A DNA stretch of 46,066 nucleotides from Heyndrickxia acidiproducens DSM 23148 (GTDB lineage: Bacteria; Bacillota; Bacilli; Bacillales; Bacillaceae_C), in the NCBI RefSeq assembly GCF_000374345.1, contig NZ_KB894001.1:1-46066 (forward strand), in the 5' to 3' direction. The position numbers and the translations under genes were made by a program. Under the pieces are notes generated by a model that made no database searches, was not told the origin of the DNA, and was given only the letters and a program-made list of their open reading frames with translations. Within the stretch, counting starts at the first letter, position 1. Every line of letters starts with the position of its first letter. Shown here piece by piece: positions 16,576 to 23,594 of the stretch.

Positions 16576-16615
16576 AAAAAAGGGGAAATCACATCAAGCT
16601 GATTTCCCCTTTTTT
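16576..16615. terminator. Intrinsic terminator after asnB
   Basis: Perfect 16-bp stem AAAAAAGGGGAAATCA / TGATTTCCCCTTTTTT with an 8-nt loop. The A/T tails could work in both directions. Confidence 0.92.
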
Positions 16616-16696
16616 ACAGAAAGCCCGGATCGCCGCCCTTCAGCATGGAAAAACATTCATCCATCCGAGCGTCTTTTCTGTAAAGCGTATGAAACT

Positions 16697-16728
16697 CTTT
16701 TTAAACTTAGAACGGTCAAGTTTAAAAG
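16697..16728 (-). terminator. Hairpin behind ytoA
   Basis: CTTTTTAAACTT / AAGTTTAAAAG around a 9-nt loop, 7 nt past the ytoA stop. The T-rich stem end can serve as a weak terminator for the minus strand. Confidence 0.5.
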
Positions 16729-16734
16729 CACGGC

Positions 16735-17253
16735 TCATATATTAGATTGTAAAGACTTGTAGTATTGCGCTTTTTCAGCGTATTCGTTCATGATTCTGCG
16801 CATGTCGCGGATGTCTTCTTCAGTCAGTTTGCGGACGACTTTCGCCGGCCTGCCGAATGCAAGCGTAAAGGGAGGGATCTTTTTTCCCTGGGTAACAAGG
16901 CTGCCTGCGCCGATAAAAGCACTCTCGCCGATTTCTGCCCCGTCCAGGATAATGGAACCCATCCCGATCAGGGCTTTCGAATGGACATGGCAGCTATGTA
17001 AAATTACCTGGTGCCCGACCGTTACCCCGTCTTCAAGAATGAGCGGGAGATTCGGGCTTTGGTGGAGCACGCAATTGTCCTGGACATTGACTTTGCGCCC
17101 GATCACCACGGGGGAGACATCCCCGCGGATAGACGTGTTAAACCAGATGCTTGACCCGTCTCCGATTTCGACATCGCCGCTGATCGTTACATGGTCGGCA
17201 ATAAATGCGGTTGGTGAAATTTTCGGGTGATTTCCATTGAAAGGATAAATCAT
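16735..17253 (-). CDS. ytoA: Gamma-carbonic-anhydrase-like hexapeptide protein YtoA
   Basis: Left-handed beta-helix protein of the gamma carbonic anhydrase superfamily. The ATG at 17253 (AGGAG 10 nt upstream) gives 172 residues, against 171 in B. subtilis; an in-frame GTG at 17262 is too close to the ribosome site. Hexapeptide repeats run from about 12 to 140 (ISPTAFIADHVTISGDVEIG onward). The three trimer-interface metal histidines fit H64 (VLHQS), H81 (VGHQV) and H86 (LHSCH). Carbonic anhydrase activity is possible but not proven for this branch. Divergent from ytpA. Confidence 0.9.
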   Translation of the reverse strand: MIYPFNGNHPKISPTAFIADHVTISGDVEIGDGSSIWFNTSIRGDVSPVVIGRKVNVQDNCVLHQSPNLPLILEDGVTVGHQVILHSCHVHSKALIGMGSIILDGAEIGESAFIGAGSLVTQGKKIPPFTLAFGRPAKVVRKLTEEDIRDMRRIMNEYAEKAQYYKSLQSNI

Positions 17254-17425
17254 AGAATACACACTCCTGATTCAGACTTATACCTATTATATTAAAGAAT
17301 TGTATACGAATTGTGAATAAATTGCGTAAAAAATGGCATATCTTTTTCAGATTGGAAAAATTATGGGTAAAATAAAAGAAGGCGATACTGGAGTAAAGAT
17401 TGTGGTTTTGGAAGGAGCAGTAATC

Positions 17426-18232
17426 ATGTGGAAATGGGAAGCAGATGAAAATCCAAAAGCAGTCATCGTAATGGTCCATGGTGCCATGGAACATCACGGC
17501 CGCTACAGCTGGCTGATTGAAATGTGGAGGTCAAACGGCTTTCACGTCGTCATGGGCGATCTGCCCGGACACGGCATGACGTCAAGGTCAAAGAGGGGCC
17601 ATATCGATTCTTTTGATGAGTACACCATTGAGATCAAAGACTGGGTCCAGGCCGCCTACCAGTTTGACTTGCCGATTTTTTTGTTTGGACACAGCATGGG
17701 CGGGCTGGCTGTGATTCGGCTGCTTCAGCAGGAACGCCTGAAAATTGCCGGCGTCATTCTTTCGGGCCCGTGCCTCGGCCTTGTGAATTATCCTTCAAAG
17801 CTGCTCGGCCTTTTGTCCATCGGCTTAAATAAAATTGCTCCGCACGTCCGGTTCAACAGCCCATTAACGGTACAAATGGCAACCAGAAACCGGGAAATTC
17901 AGGAACAGGCCGTGAATGATTCGTTAATTTTGACAAAAGTTTCCGTACGCTGGTACCGCGAACTAATCAATGCGATGCGGCTGGCCCATACGGATGTGCT
18001 GAGGCTGCCGGACATCCCGTTTCTTTTGATGCAGGGCGGCAATGATAAAATTGTGGACAAGGCTGCCGTGATGAATTGGTTCAACCAGACATCTTTATCT
18101 GAAAAACTGTATAAAGAATGGCCGAAATGTTATCATGAAATTTTTAATGAACCGGAAAGGGAAGATATCTTTTTGTACACGAAAAATTTCGTGGAAAACC
18201 GGCTCCGCACTTTGGGCTATATTATCAATTGA
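17426..18232 (+). CDS. ytpA: Lysophospholipase-like alpha/beta hydrolase YtpA
   Basis: Monoglyceride-lipase/lysophospholipase-type hydrolase. In B. subtilis, ytpA has been linked to production of the phospholipid antibiotic bacilysocin. The ATG at 17426, 8 nt after GGAAGGAG, gives 268 residues starting MWKWEAD, matching B. subtilis; the open frame to 17333 is too long. Elements: oxyanion region VHGAMEHHGRY, nucleophile GHSMGG (about 93-98), an acid in QGGNDKIVD, and the catalytic His in CYHEIFNEPERED near the C terminus. It forms a two-gene operon with ytpB, 13 nt downstream. Confidence 0.93.
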   Translation: MWKWEADENPKAVIVMVHGAMEHHGRYSWLIEMWRSNGFHVVMGDLPGHGMTSRSKRGHIDSFDEYTIEIKDWVQAAYQFDLPIFLFGHSMGGLAVIRLLQQERLKIAGVILSGPCLGLVNYPSKLLGLLSIGLNKIAPHVRFNSPLTVQMATRNREIQEQAVNDSLILTKVSVRWYRELINAMRLAHTDVLRLPDIPFLLMQGGNDKIVDKAAVMNWFNQTSLSEKLYKEWPKCYHEIFNEPEREDIFLYTKNFVENRLRTLGYIIN

Positions 18233-18245
18233 GGTGAATACGCAG

Positions 18246-19340
18246 ATGGCAATCCCGTCCTATCCTATTTCGTTAATGAATCAAGTGTATCGCAAGGTCA
18301 TGCCGGTGGTCCACCGCGAACTTCACCATTGGCGGGAAAGGGCGCGCCAAATCCCGAATGAAGAGTTGAGGCTGCAGGCACTGGCAAGCATTCAACATAA
18401 AACTTTCCACTGTGAAGGAGGTTCGATTTTAGGGCTGCTTGCCATGGAAGGACGCTGCCATGCCATTTCCTTTATTGTGGCGTATCAAACAATCAGCGAC
18501 TATTTAGACAATTTATGTGACCGCAGCACCTCACTGGATCCGGATGATTTCCGCGCTTTGCATGAATCCATGTGTGATGCGCTCACAACCGGCGCGCCGT
18601 TAAAAAATTACTACCGCCTTCGCGCCGATCAAGATGACGGCGGGTATTTGCATGAATTGGTGCAAACATGCCAGTCCGTCCTGCAGGAAATTACCAATTA
18701 TGCGGCAATCAAGCCGTATTTGCTTGAATTATGCCGTTACTATTCCGATTTGCAAGTACATAAACATGTGCGTGTCGAGGAAAGGGTGGCACGGCTGCAA
18801 AATTGGTTTAACCAATATAAGGCAAACTTCCCGGATATGGAATGGTATGAGTTTTCGGCCTGCTCGGGCTCCACGCTCGGAATTTTCTGCCTGGTTTCTT
18901 ATGCACTGCGCCCCGATTTCCGGCCGGAGTACGCAAAAATCATCCGTGACGGTTATTTCCCGTATATTCAGGGGCTCCATATTTTACTGGATTATTTTAT
19001 TGACCAGGATGAAGACAAAAAAGGCGGGGATCTGAACTTTTGCTTCTACTATCCAAGTGATGAAAAACTTTTTCAGCGCCTGAAACATTTTCTGGAGGAA
19101 GCGGACAAGCATACAGCACGCCTGCCGAACCCGAAATTCCACAAGCTCATTAACCGCGGCTTGCTTGCTGTTTATTTATCGGATGAAAAGGTACGGAAAC
19201 AGCGCAATGTCCACAGATTATCAAAAAAAATGATCAAGTTTGCCGGATCCATCAGTTTGTTTTTCTATTTGAATGGAAAAATGTACCGCACCGTTAAAAA
19301 CCTGATACCGGCGGGCCTTGCCAAAACGCTCGTAAAATAG
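18246..19340 (+). CDS. ytpB: Tetraprenyl-beta-curcumene synthase YtpB (DUF2600)
   Basis: Class I terpene synthase family that cyclises heptaprenyl (C35) diphosphate to tetraprenyl-beta-curcumene, precursor of membrane sesquarterpenoids. Translation starts at the ATG at 18246 after GAGGTGAAT, giving 364 residues. The Asp-rich segment ISDYLDNLCDRS (about residues 86-97) is the likely Mg-diphosphate motif; there is no canonical DDXXD. A second acidic stretch, YFIDQDEDKKGGDLNF, lies near 250-265. Cotranscribed with ytpA, as in B. subtilis. The partner squalene-hopene-type cyclase is not in this window. Confidence 0.93.
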   Translation: MAIPSYPISLMNQVYRKVMPVVHRELHHWRERARQIPNEELRLQALASIQHKTFHCEGGSILGLLAMEGRCHAISFIVAYQTISDYLDNLCDRSTSLDPDDFRALHESMCDALTTGAPLKNYYRLRADQDDGGYLHELVQTCQSVLQEITNYAAIKPYLLELCRYYSDLQVHKHVRVEERVARLQNWFNQYKANFPDMEWYEFSACSGSTLGIFCLVSYALRPDFRPEYAKIIRDGYFPYIQGLHILLDYFIDQDEDKKGGDLNFCFYYPSDEKLFQRLKHFLEEADKHTARLPNPKFHKLINRGLLAVYLSDEKVRKQRNVHRLSKKMIKFAGSISLFFYLNGKMYRTVKNLIPAGLAKTLVK

Positions 19341-19358
19341 ATGAAGGAGGGATGGCAT

Positions 19359-20363
19359 ATGAAGCCTTTAAAACTCAGCATTTTAGATCAGTCCCCGGTC
19401 TCGGAGGGCATGGATGCAGAAGAAGCCTTGAAAAATACGGTCGAGCTGGCCAGCCATGCCGAAAAATGGGGATATAACCGTTTTTGGGTCTCTGAACATC
19501 ATGACTCCGCAGCTTTGGCAGGTTCGGCCCCGGAAGTGTTACTTTCCCATATTGCTGCCAAAACCTCGCGCATCCGCCTTGGCTCCGGCGGCGTGATGCT
19601 TACCCATTACAGTGCGTTTAAAGTGGCTGAAAATTTCCGGGTCCTCTCCGGTCTTTCGCCGGGCCGCATTGATCTCGGAGTCGGCAGGGCGCCGGGCGGG
19701 ATGCCGCGCGCGACCTATGCGCTCCATGACGGCGAAAGGAGGAGGATTGACCGTTTCCCGGAGCAAATAGATGAACTCGAGATGTATTTGCACGATGCCA
19801 TTGATCCGGCCGACAAATTATACGGATTAAAAGCTACCCCGGTTCCGCAGACGGTTCCGCAGGTTTGGCTGCTCGGCTCAAGCCCGTCAAGTGCTGCGCT
19901 CGCTGCTGAAAAGGGGCTGCCCTATACGTTTGCACAATTTATTAACGGAGAGGGCGGTCCGGAGGCGATGCAGACTTATTTGCAACAGTTCAAACCTTCC
20001 CGTTACTTAAAAACCCCCAAAAACATGGTCGCCGTGTTTGTTACCTGTGCCGAAACCGATGAGGAAGCACAGCGGCTGAATGCCAGCATCGAACTGGCGA
20101 TGGTCATGCTCGAACAGGGCATGCCGCTTGAAGGGACGCCGGGCCCGGAGAAAGCACTTGCCTATCCGTACAGCCGCTTTGAACGGGCCCATATGAAAGA
20201 AAACCGGAAACGGATGATTGTTGGTTCGCCGCAGACAGTCAAATCCTCCCTGCAAGCGCTGCGTGAGGCGTATCAAACGGATGAAATCATGCTTGTTTCG
20301 AATCTGTACCGGTTTGAAGACAAGTTGAAATCATTCGAACTGATTGCAAAAACGATGGATTAA
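19359..20363 (+). CDS. LLM-class flavin-dependent oxidoreductase
   Basis: Luciferase-like TIM-barrel protein using FMN; substrate unknown. The chosen ATG at 19359 follows GAAGGAGGGAT, giving 334 residues (family about 330-345). Family features: LSILDQSPVSEG at the N terminus, WVSEHHDS (about 41-48), RIRLGSGGVMLTHY, SPGRIDLGVGRAPG (about 104-117), and IVGSPQTVKSSL in the C-terminal third. It begins 18 nt after the ytpB stop and so is probably the third gene of that transcript. Ended by a strong terminator. Confidence 0.88.
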   Translation: MKPLKLSILDQSPVSEGMDAEEALKNTVELASHAEKWGYNRFWVSEHHDSAALAGSAPEVLLSHIAAKTSRIRLGSGGVMLTHYSAFKVAENFRVLSGLSPGRIDLGVGRAPGGMPRATYALHDGERRRIDRFPEQIDELEMYLHDAIDPADKLYGLKATPVPQTVPQVWLLGSSPSSAALAAEKGLPYTFAQFINGEGGPEAMQTYLQQFKPSRYLKTPKNMVAVFVTCAETDEEAQRLNASIELAMVMLEQGMPLEGTPGPEKALAYPYSRFERAHMKENRKRMIVGSPQTVKSSLQALREAYQTDEIMLVSNLYRFEDKLKSFELIAKTMD

Positions 20364-20400
20364 AAAAAGTTTTAGCCATTCTACGGGCTAAAACTTTTTT
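20363..20400. terminator. Intrinsic terminator after the LLM gene
   Basis: Perfect 15-bp stem AAAAAAGTTTTAGCC / GGCTAAAACTTTTTT, 8-nt loop, bidirectional tails. Confidence 0.92.
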
Positions 20401-20534
20401 ATCCCAACCTAGCGGCCAGTAAGACGCCAGATACGAAGAAGAGGCGGGCGTTTCACTTCATCCCAACCTAACGGGAAAGTAAGACGCCCGCCTCAAGATT
20501 CAAGGTACGAAGAAGAGGTGGGCGTTTCAATTTA
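20401..20534. repeat. Two-copy repeat between convergent genes
   Basis: TCCCAACCTA(G/A)CGG at 20402 and 20461, and TACGAAGAAGAGG(C/T)GGGCGTTTCA at 20432 and 20506, form an imperfect tandem duplication. ACGCCCGCCTC (20483 region) pairs with GAGGCGGGCGT (20441 region). No ORF. Confidence 0.7.
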
Positions 20535-20537
20535 TCA

Positions 20538-21110
20538 TCATCTTTTTTCAATGGCGATCACAAAAGGCGGATGGTTTTCCTGGTTGATAAATCCGTATTG
20601 CAGCACATGCGCCTGCTTCTGGTCGAGTGTTTTGGCAAATTTCAGCAGCTGGTCACGTTCATAGCCGCCGCCATCATGGCCATGGTAAACAACAATAGCG
20701 ATGATGCCGCCGGTTTGCAGCATGTCCAGGATTTGCCGGACAGCCGAAATTGTGGTTTCAGGCCTGGTAATAATCGATTTATCGCTTTTTGGCAGGTAGC
20801 CTAAATTAAAAAGCGCGCCGCTGATTTTCCCATGATAGAAAGCAGGAATGCATTCACCAGCATGTTCATGACCGGTCTGAAAAAGCTGAACACGGTTTTC
20901 CAATCCCGCTTTTTGCAGGCGCACAGCCGTACGGTTGACCGCTGTTTTTTGGATGTCGAAAGCGAACACTTTTCCGCTTTCGCCTGTTAAACCGGCCAAA
21001 AACGCCGTATCCAACCCGTTTCCCGCAGTGGCATCGATGGCAAAACCGCCTTCCGGGACGGTTTTTTCCATTAATGCATGGGCAAATTGGATAACAGAAA
21101 GCATGTTCAT
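20538..21110 (-). CDS. ytqB: Class I SAM-dependent methyltransferase YtqB
   Basis: Rossmann-fold methyltransferase, rRNA-methylase-like by sequence; the natural substrate is not established. Reading from the ATG at 21110 (GGGAGG 10 nt upstream) gives 190 residues, against 194 in B. subtilis. Motif I is FAIDATAGNGLDTAFLA (about 22-38). FNLGYLPKSDKSI (about 101-113) is the distinctive YtqB motif, and the C terminus GFINQENHPPFVIAIEKR is also family-typical. Its start overlaps the stop of a 41-codon ORF (ATGA), implying coupled translation. The ytqA radical-SAM gene that precedes ytqB in B. subtilis is absent here. Confidence 0.9.
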   Translation of the reverse strand: MNMLSVIQFAHALMEKTVPEGGFAIDATAGNGLDTAFLAGLTGESGKVFAFDIQKTAVNRTAVRLQKAGLENRVQLFQTGHEHAGECIPAFYHGKISGALFNLGYLPKSDKSIITRPETTISAVRQILDMLQTGGIIAIVVYHGHDGGGYERDQLLKFAKTLDQKQAHVLQYGFINQENHPPFVIAIEKR

Positions 21111-21232
21111 TTTGCCGATGCCTCCCATGATTTTTTGTAAAATTTTTGTTGCCAGTTGTTCTGCCCTTTCCATTCAGCATTTATCGCAAGCAGCACTTCC
21201 GATTTATAGAGAAATGGATTTTTTTCCGCCAT
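21107..21232 (-). CDS. Small ORF coupled to ytqB (41 residues, unknown)
   Basis: Begins with an ATG placed 9 nt after AAGGAGGGGG and ends in an ATGA overlap with the ytqB start. It encodes a basic, aromatic-rich 41-residue peptide (MAEKNPFLYKSEVLLAINAE, then WKGQNNWQQKFYKK). The strong ribosome site and the overlap are direct evidence of translation. The frame stays open upstream to 21364, but the ribosome site favours the short version. I do not recognise a family. It could be a leader peptide for ytqB or a true small protein. Confidence 0.55.
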   Translation of the reverse strand: MAEKNPFLYKSEVLLAINAEWKGQNNWQQKFYKKSWEASAK

Positions 21233-21409
21233 CGTTTCACGCCCCCTCCTTGCATAATAAACGGCTGCGCCTTGTGCAACCTGAAACGATTGCAGGATGT
21301 ACGCCTCGTATTTTACCATTAAAGTCCCTTTGTTGAAAGGAATGCTCCGGGTGCCGGCGGGCAAACTATTGGATGAAGCGCCAATGCTTCAAAGAAGGAG
21401 GAATTGGTC

Positions 21410-21685
21410 ATGGCAACACGTGAAGCGGTGGAAAATTGCATCAGCCGTTGTGAAAATGCCGTTCACTCCGCGCGTGAACAATTCATGGGAGGCATCCGCG
21501 AAGAAAACTTCGGATACTTCGACTTTACAGCGCCGTTAAAGGAACTGGAAGATGCTTACAATGAGTTATGCAAACTTGCGATCAGCGCCAATTCGCAGCA
21601 GCGCGAACGCCTCCACCGTATGCGCCTGCAAATCCAGCAACTGCAGAACCAGATGATTTTGCAAGAGCATGAGCCGCTGATGTAA
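21410..21685 (+). CDS. ytzC: YtzC family protein (DUF2524)
   Basis: 91-residue soluble helical protein of unknown function. The ATG at 21410, 7 nt after AAGGAGGA, gives MATREAVENC. The C-terminal half (QQRERLHRMRLQIQQLQNQM) is coiled-coil-like and matches B. subtilis YtzC closely in pattern. Divergent from the ytqB pair and followed 23 nt later by a 57-codon ORF. Confidence 0.88.
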   Translation: MATREAVENCISRCENAVHSAREQFMGGIREENFGYFDFTAPLKELEDAYNELCKLAISANSQQRERLHRMRLQIQQLQNQMILQEHEPLM

Positions 21686-21708
21686 TTTGATAAAAGTGAG
21701 GGAAAAAT

Positions 21709-21882
21709 ATGCCGAGAAAGCGTTCAAAGCAACAAAATCCTGAGCAAAAAACAAAAAACGGCATCAACAACCAGGACATGGAAGCCGGACGCGATTATGA
21801 TCCGGTCAAAGAACTGAAAAAGAAAAACAGTAAAAAAAGCCAGCCGGTAAGGTCGAAACAGCATATCGAAAATCCGGATTAA
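21709..21882 (+). CDS. Small highly basic hydrophilic protein (57 residues)
   Basis: An ORF from ATG 21709 to TAA 21880-21882, with a GAGGGAAAAAT ribosome site, located between ytzC and a terminator. The product starts MPRKRSKQQNPEQKTKN and is rich in Lys, Gln, Asn and Ser with no hydrophobic core. That composition resembles minor small acid-soluble spore proteins, but I find no decisive family match. Cotranscription with ytzC is likely. Confidence 0.65.
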   Translation: MPRKRSKQQNPEQKTKNGINNQDMEAGRDYDPVKELKKKNSKKSQPVRSKQHIENPD

Positions 21883-21884
21883 CA

Positions 21885-21926
21885 AGCTGAATGAAGAGAG
21901 AGCGTCTCTCTTCATTCGGCTTTTTT
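21885..21926 (+). terminator. Intrinsic terminator after the 57-codon ORF
   Basis: Stem GCTGAATGAAGAGA / TCTCTTCATTCGGC (one G-T pair) with a short loop, followed by TTTTTT. Confidence 0.88.
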
Positions 21927-22066
21927 CCTTTGCCACTTTTCTGCATAAAAGTTGACGAAATATTACTTCTTTCCTTTCCCGCACAAATAGTTCTTGCCTG
22001 AAAGCAAAAAAACACCTAAAATGCTTTTGAAACAAGAATTATCGAAAACAGAAAGGGAGCGTTATC

Positions 22067-23263
22067 ATGCCAAAAACGGTTTGGCTCCTGGTAATTGGGA
22101 TGGCCGTTAATATTACCGGCTCTTCTTTTTTATGGCCGCTAAATTCAATCTACATCCATGACCATCTCGGCAAATCACTGTCCGTCGCCGGGCTTGTTCT
22201 AATGCTCAACTCATTTGCAAGTGTGATTGGAAGCCTTGCGGGCGGATATTTATACGATAAAATCGGCGGATACCGCTCGACACTGCTCGGAACATTTATC
22301 ACGGTTGCGGCTTTAACCGGTTTGGCAATTTGGCATGGCTGGCCGCAATATGTCATCTTTTTGGCCATCGTCGGGCTTGGTTCCGGGATCATCGGGCCGG
22401 CCATGTTTGCAATGGCCGCCTCCGTATGGAAAAACGGCGGGAGAAAAGCGTTTAATGCCATTTATGTTGCGCAAAATATTGGCGTTGCGGTTGGCTCGGC
22501 TCTCGGCGGTGCGATTGCATCCTATTCCTTTGATCTTATTTTTCTTGCCAATCTGCTGATGTTTCTTGTGTTTATGTTCATTGCAATTTTTGGTTATAAA
22601 AATATTTCAGAAAAACATACGCCACATGCAAACAAAATGCAAGCGCCTATTTCCATCCAGAACCGTTCCCATATTATGGCGCTCATCATATTATGTGCAG
22701 CATACTTGTTATGCTGGATCGCCTATGTTCAGTGGCAGGCCACCATTTCAGCGTATACGCAAACACTCCATATTTCATTGAACCAGTACAGCCTGTTATG
22801 GACATTAAACGGCGCCATGATTGTATTGGGGCAGCCGGTTCTGATTCCGGTCACAAAAAAACTGCTGTCCCGTGTAAAAACACAAATCATAGCTGGCATT
22901 ATCATTTTTATCATCTCTTTCAGCGTGGCCAGCTTCGCCGAACATTTTCAGGGCTTTGTTGCCGCAATGGTGATTTTGACAGTCGGGGAAATGCTGATGT
23001 GGCCTGCTGTTCCTGCAGTCGCGAGCGACCTTGCGCCTAAGGGAAGGGAAGGTTTTTACCAGGGGATTGTCAACAGCGTCGCAACTGCCGGGCGCATGAT
23101 CGGGCCTGTCATTGGCGGAATGCTTGTTGATGCATACGGTATGAAAGTCCTGTTCGCGTTTTTAATCGTATTGTTTATCATCGCCCTTGTACTGGCTGCT
23201 TTTTATAACCGGCCGTTGAAAAAACAAAAAAAGCTGGACCAAACCGCATCTGCAGGCAATTAA
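22067..23263 (+). CDS. yttB: MFS transporter, YttB-like
   Basis: Twelve-segment major facilitator protein, probably a drug or metabolite exporter. The 398-residue protein has the motif-A-type loop GGYLYDKIGGYRSTLLG between segments 2 and 3 (about 62-78), the central hydrophilic loop near 175-205, and a second-half loop PKGREGFYQG. GAAAGGGAG lies 6-7 nt before the ATG. In B. subtilis, yttB lies near leuS, as here. The substrate cannot be inferred. Confidence 0.82.
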   Translation: MPKTVWLLVIGMAVNITGSSFLWPLNSIYIHDHLGKSLSVAGLVLMLNSFASVIGSLAGGYLYDKIGGYRSTLLGTFITVAALTGLAIWHGWPQYVIFLAIVGLGSGIIGPAMFAMAASVWKNGGRKAFNAIYVAQNIGVAVGSALGGAIASYSFDLIFLANLLMFLVFMFIAIFGYKNISEKHTPHANKMQAPISIQNRSHIMALIILCAAYLLCWIAYVQWQATISAYTQTLHISLNQYSLLWTLNGAMIVLGQPVLIPVTKKLLSRVKTQIIAGIIIFIISFSVASFAEHFQGFVAAMVILTVGEMLMWPAVPAVASDLAPKGREGFYQGIVNSVATAGRMIGPVIGGMLVDAYGMKVLFAFLIVLFIIALVLAAFYNRPLKKQKKLDQTASAGN

Positions 23264-23267
23264 TGTA

Positions 23268-23296
23268 TTGAAACGATGTATAAATTTCTGTACAAT
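23268..23296 (+). promoter_or_regulatory. Sigma-A promoter of leuS
   Basis: TTGAAA (23268-23273), exactly 17 nt, TACAAT (23291-23296). It begins 5 nt after the yttB stop; no terminator lies between the two genes. Confidence 0.8.
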
Positions 23297-23317
23297 AGTA
23301 AATAAATTGAATGAATA

Positions 23318-23547
23318 TTGAAGAACGTTGACGAGGAGTAGTAATGGCGGTGCTGAAAACAGGAAATTGGCGGTTGCTGCGAGCCAATCAGGCCACCCCG
23401 TGAACTCGCCTCCGAGTTGCAAATATGAATAGAAATAGTATTTGCCGTTTTCCGCGATAAGGATCAATGAAGTGAGTGCGTGCACTAATCTGGGTGGTAC
23501 CGCGGGAGCAACCCTCTCGTCCCAATGATGGGATGAGAGGGTTTTTT
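23318..23547 (+). ncRNA. Leucine T-box leader controlling leuS
   Basis: tRNA-sensing leader. The invariant T-box GGGTGGTACCGCG is at 23492-23504, and stem I begins near GACGAGGAGTAGTAA (23330). The likely specifier codon is CTC (23405-23407, in GTGAACTC), decoding Leu and matching the downstream gene. The terminator pairs CCCTCTC(G)TCCCA (23512-23524) with TGGGATGAGAGGG and a T-run. Uncharged tRNA-Leu pairing with the T-box would form the antiterminator and allow leuS transcription. Confidence 0.95.
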
Positions 23548-23594
23548 GCGTTTTTTGATATTGGCAAGAGGCAAAAAAAGGAGGAAGTTTCAGG

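Noticed and set aside
17263..17425. Sigma-M promoter for ytpAB
   Set aside because: Looked for because envelope-stress control seemed plausible; no TGAAAC/CGTC pair with proper spacing could be found.
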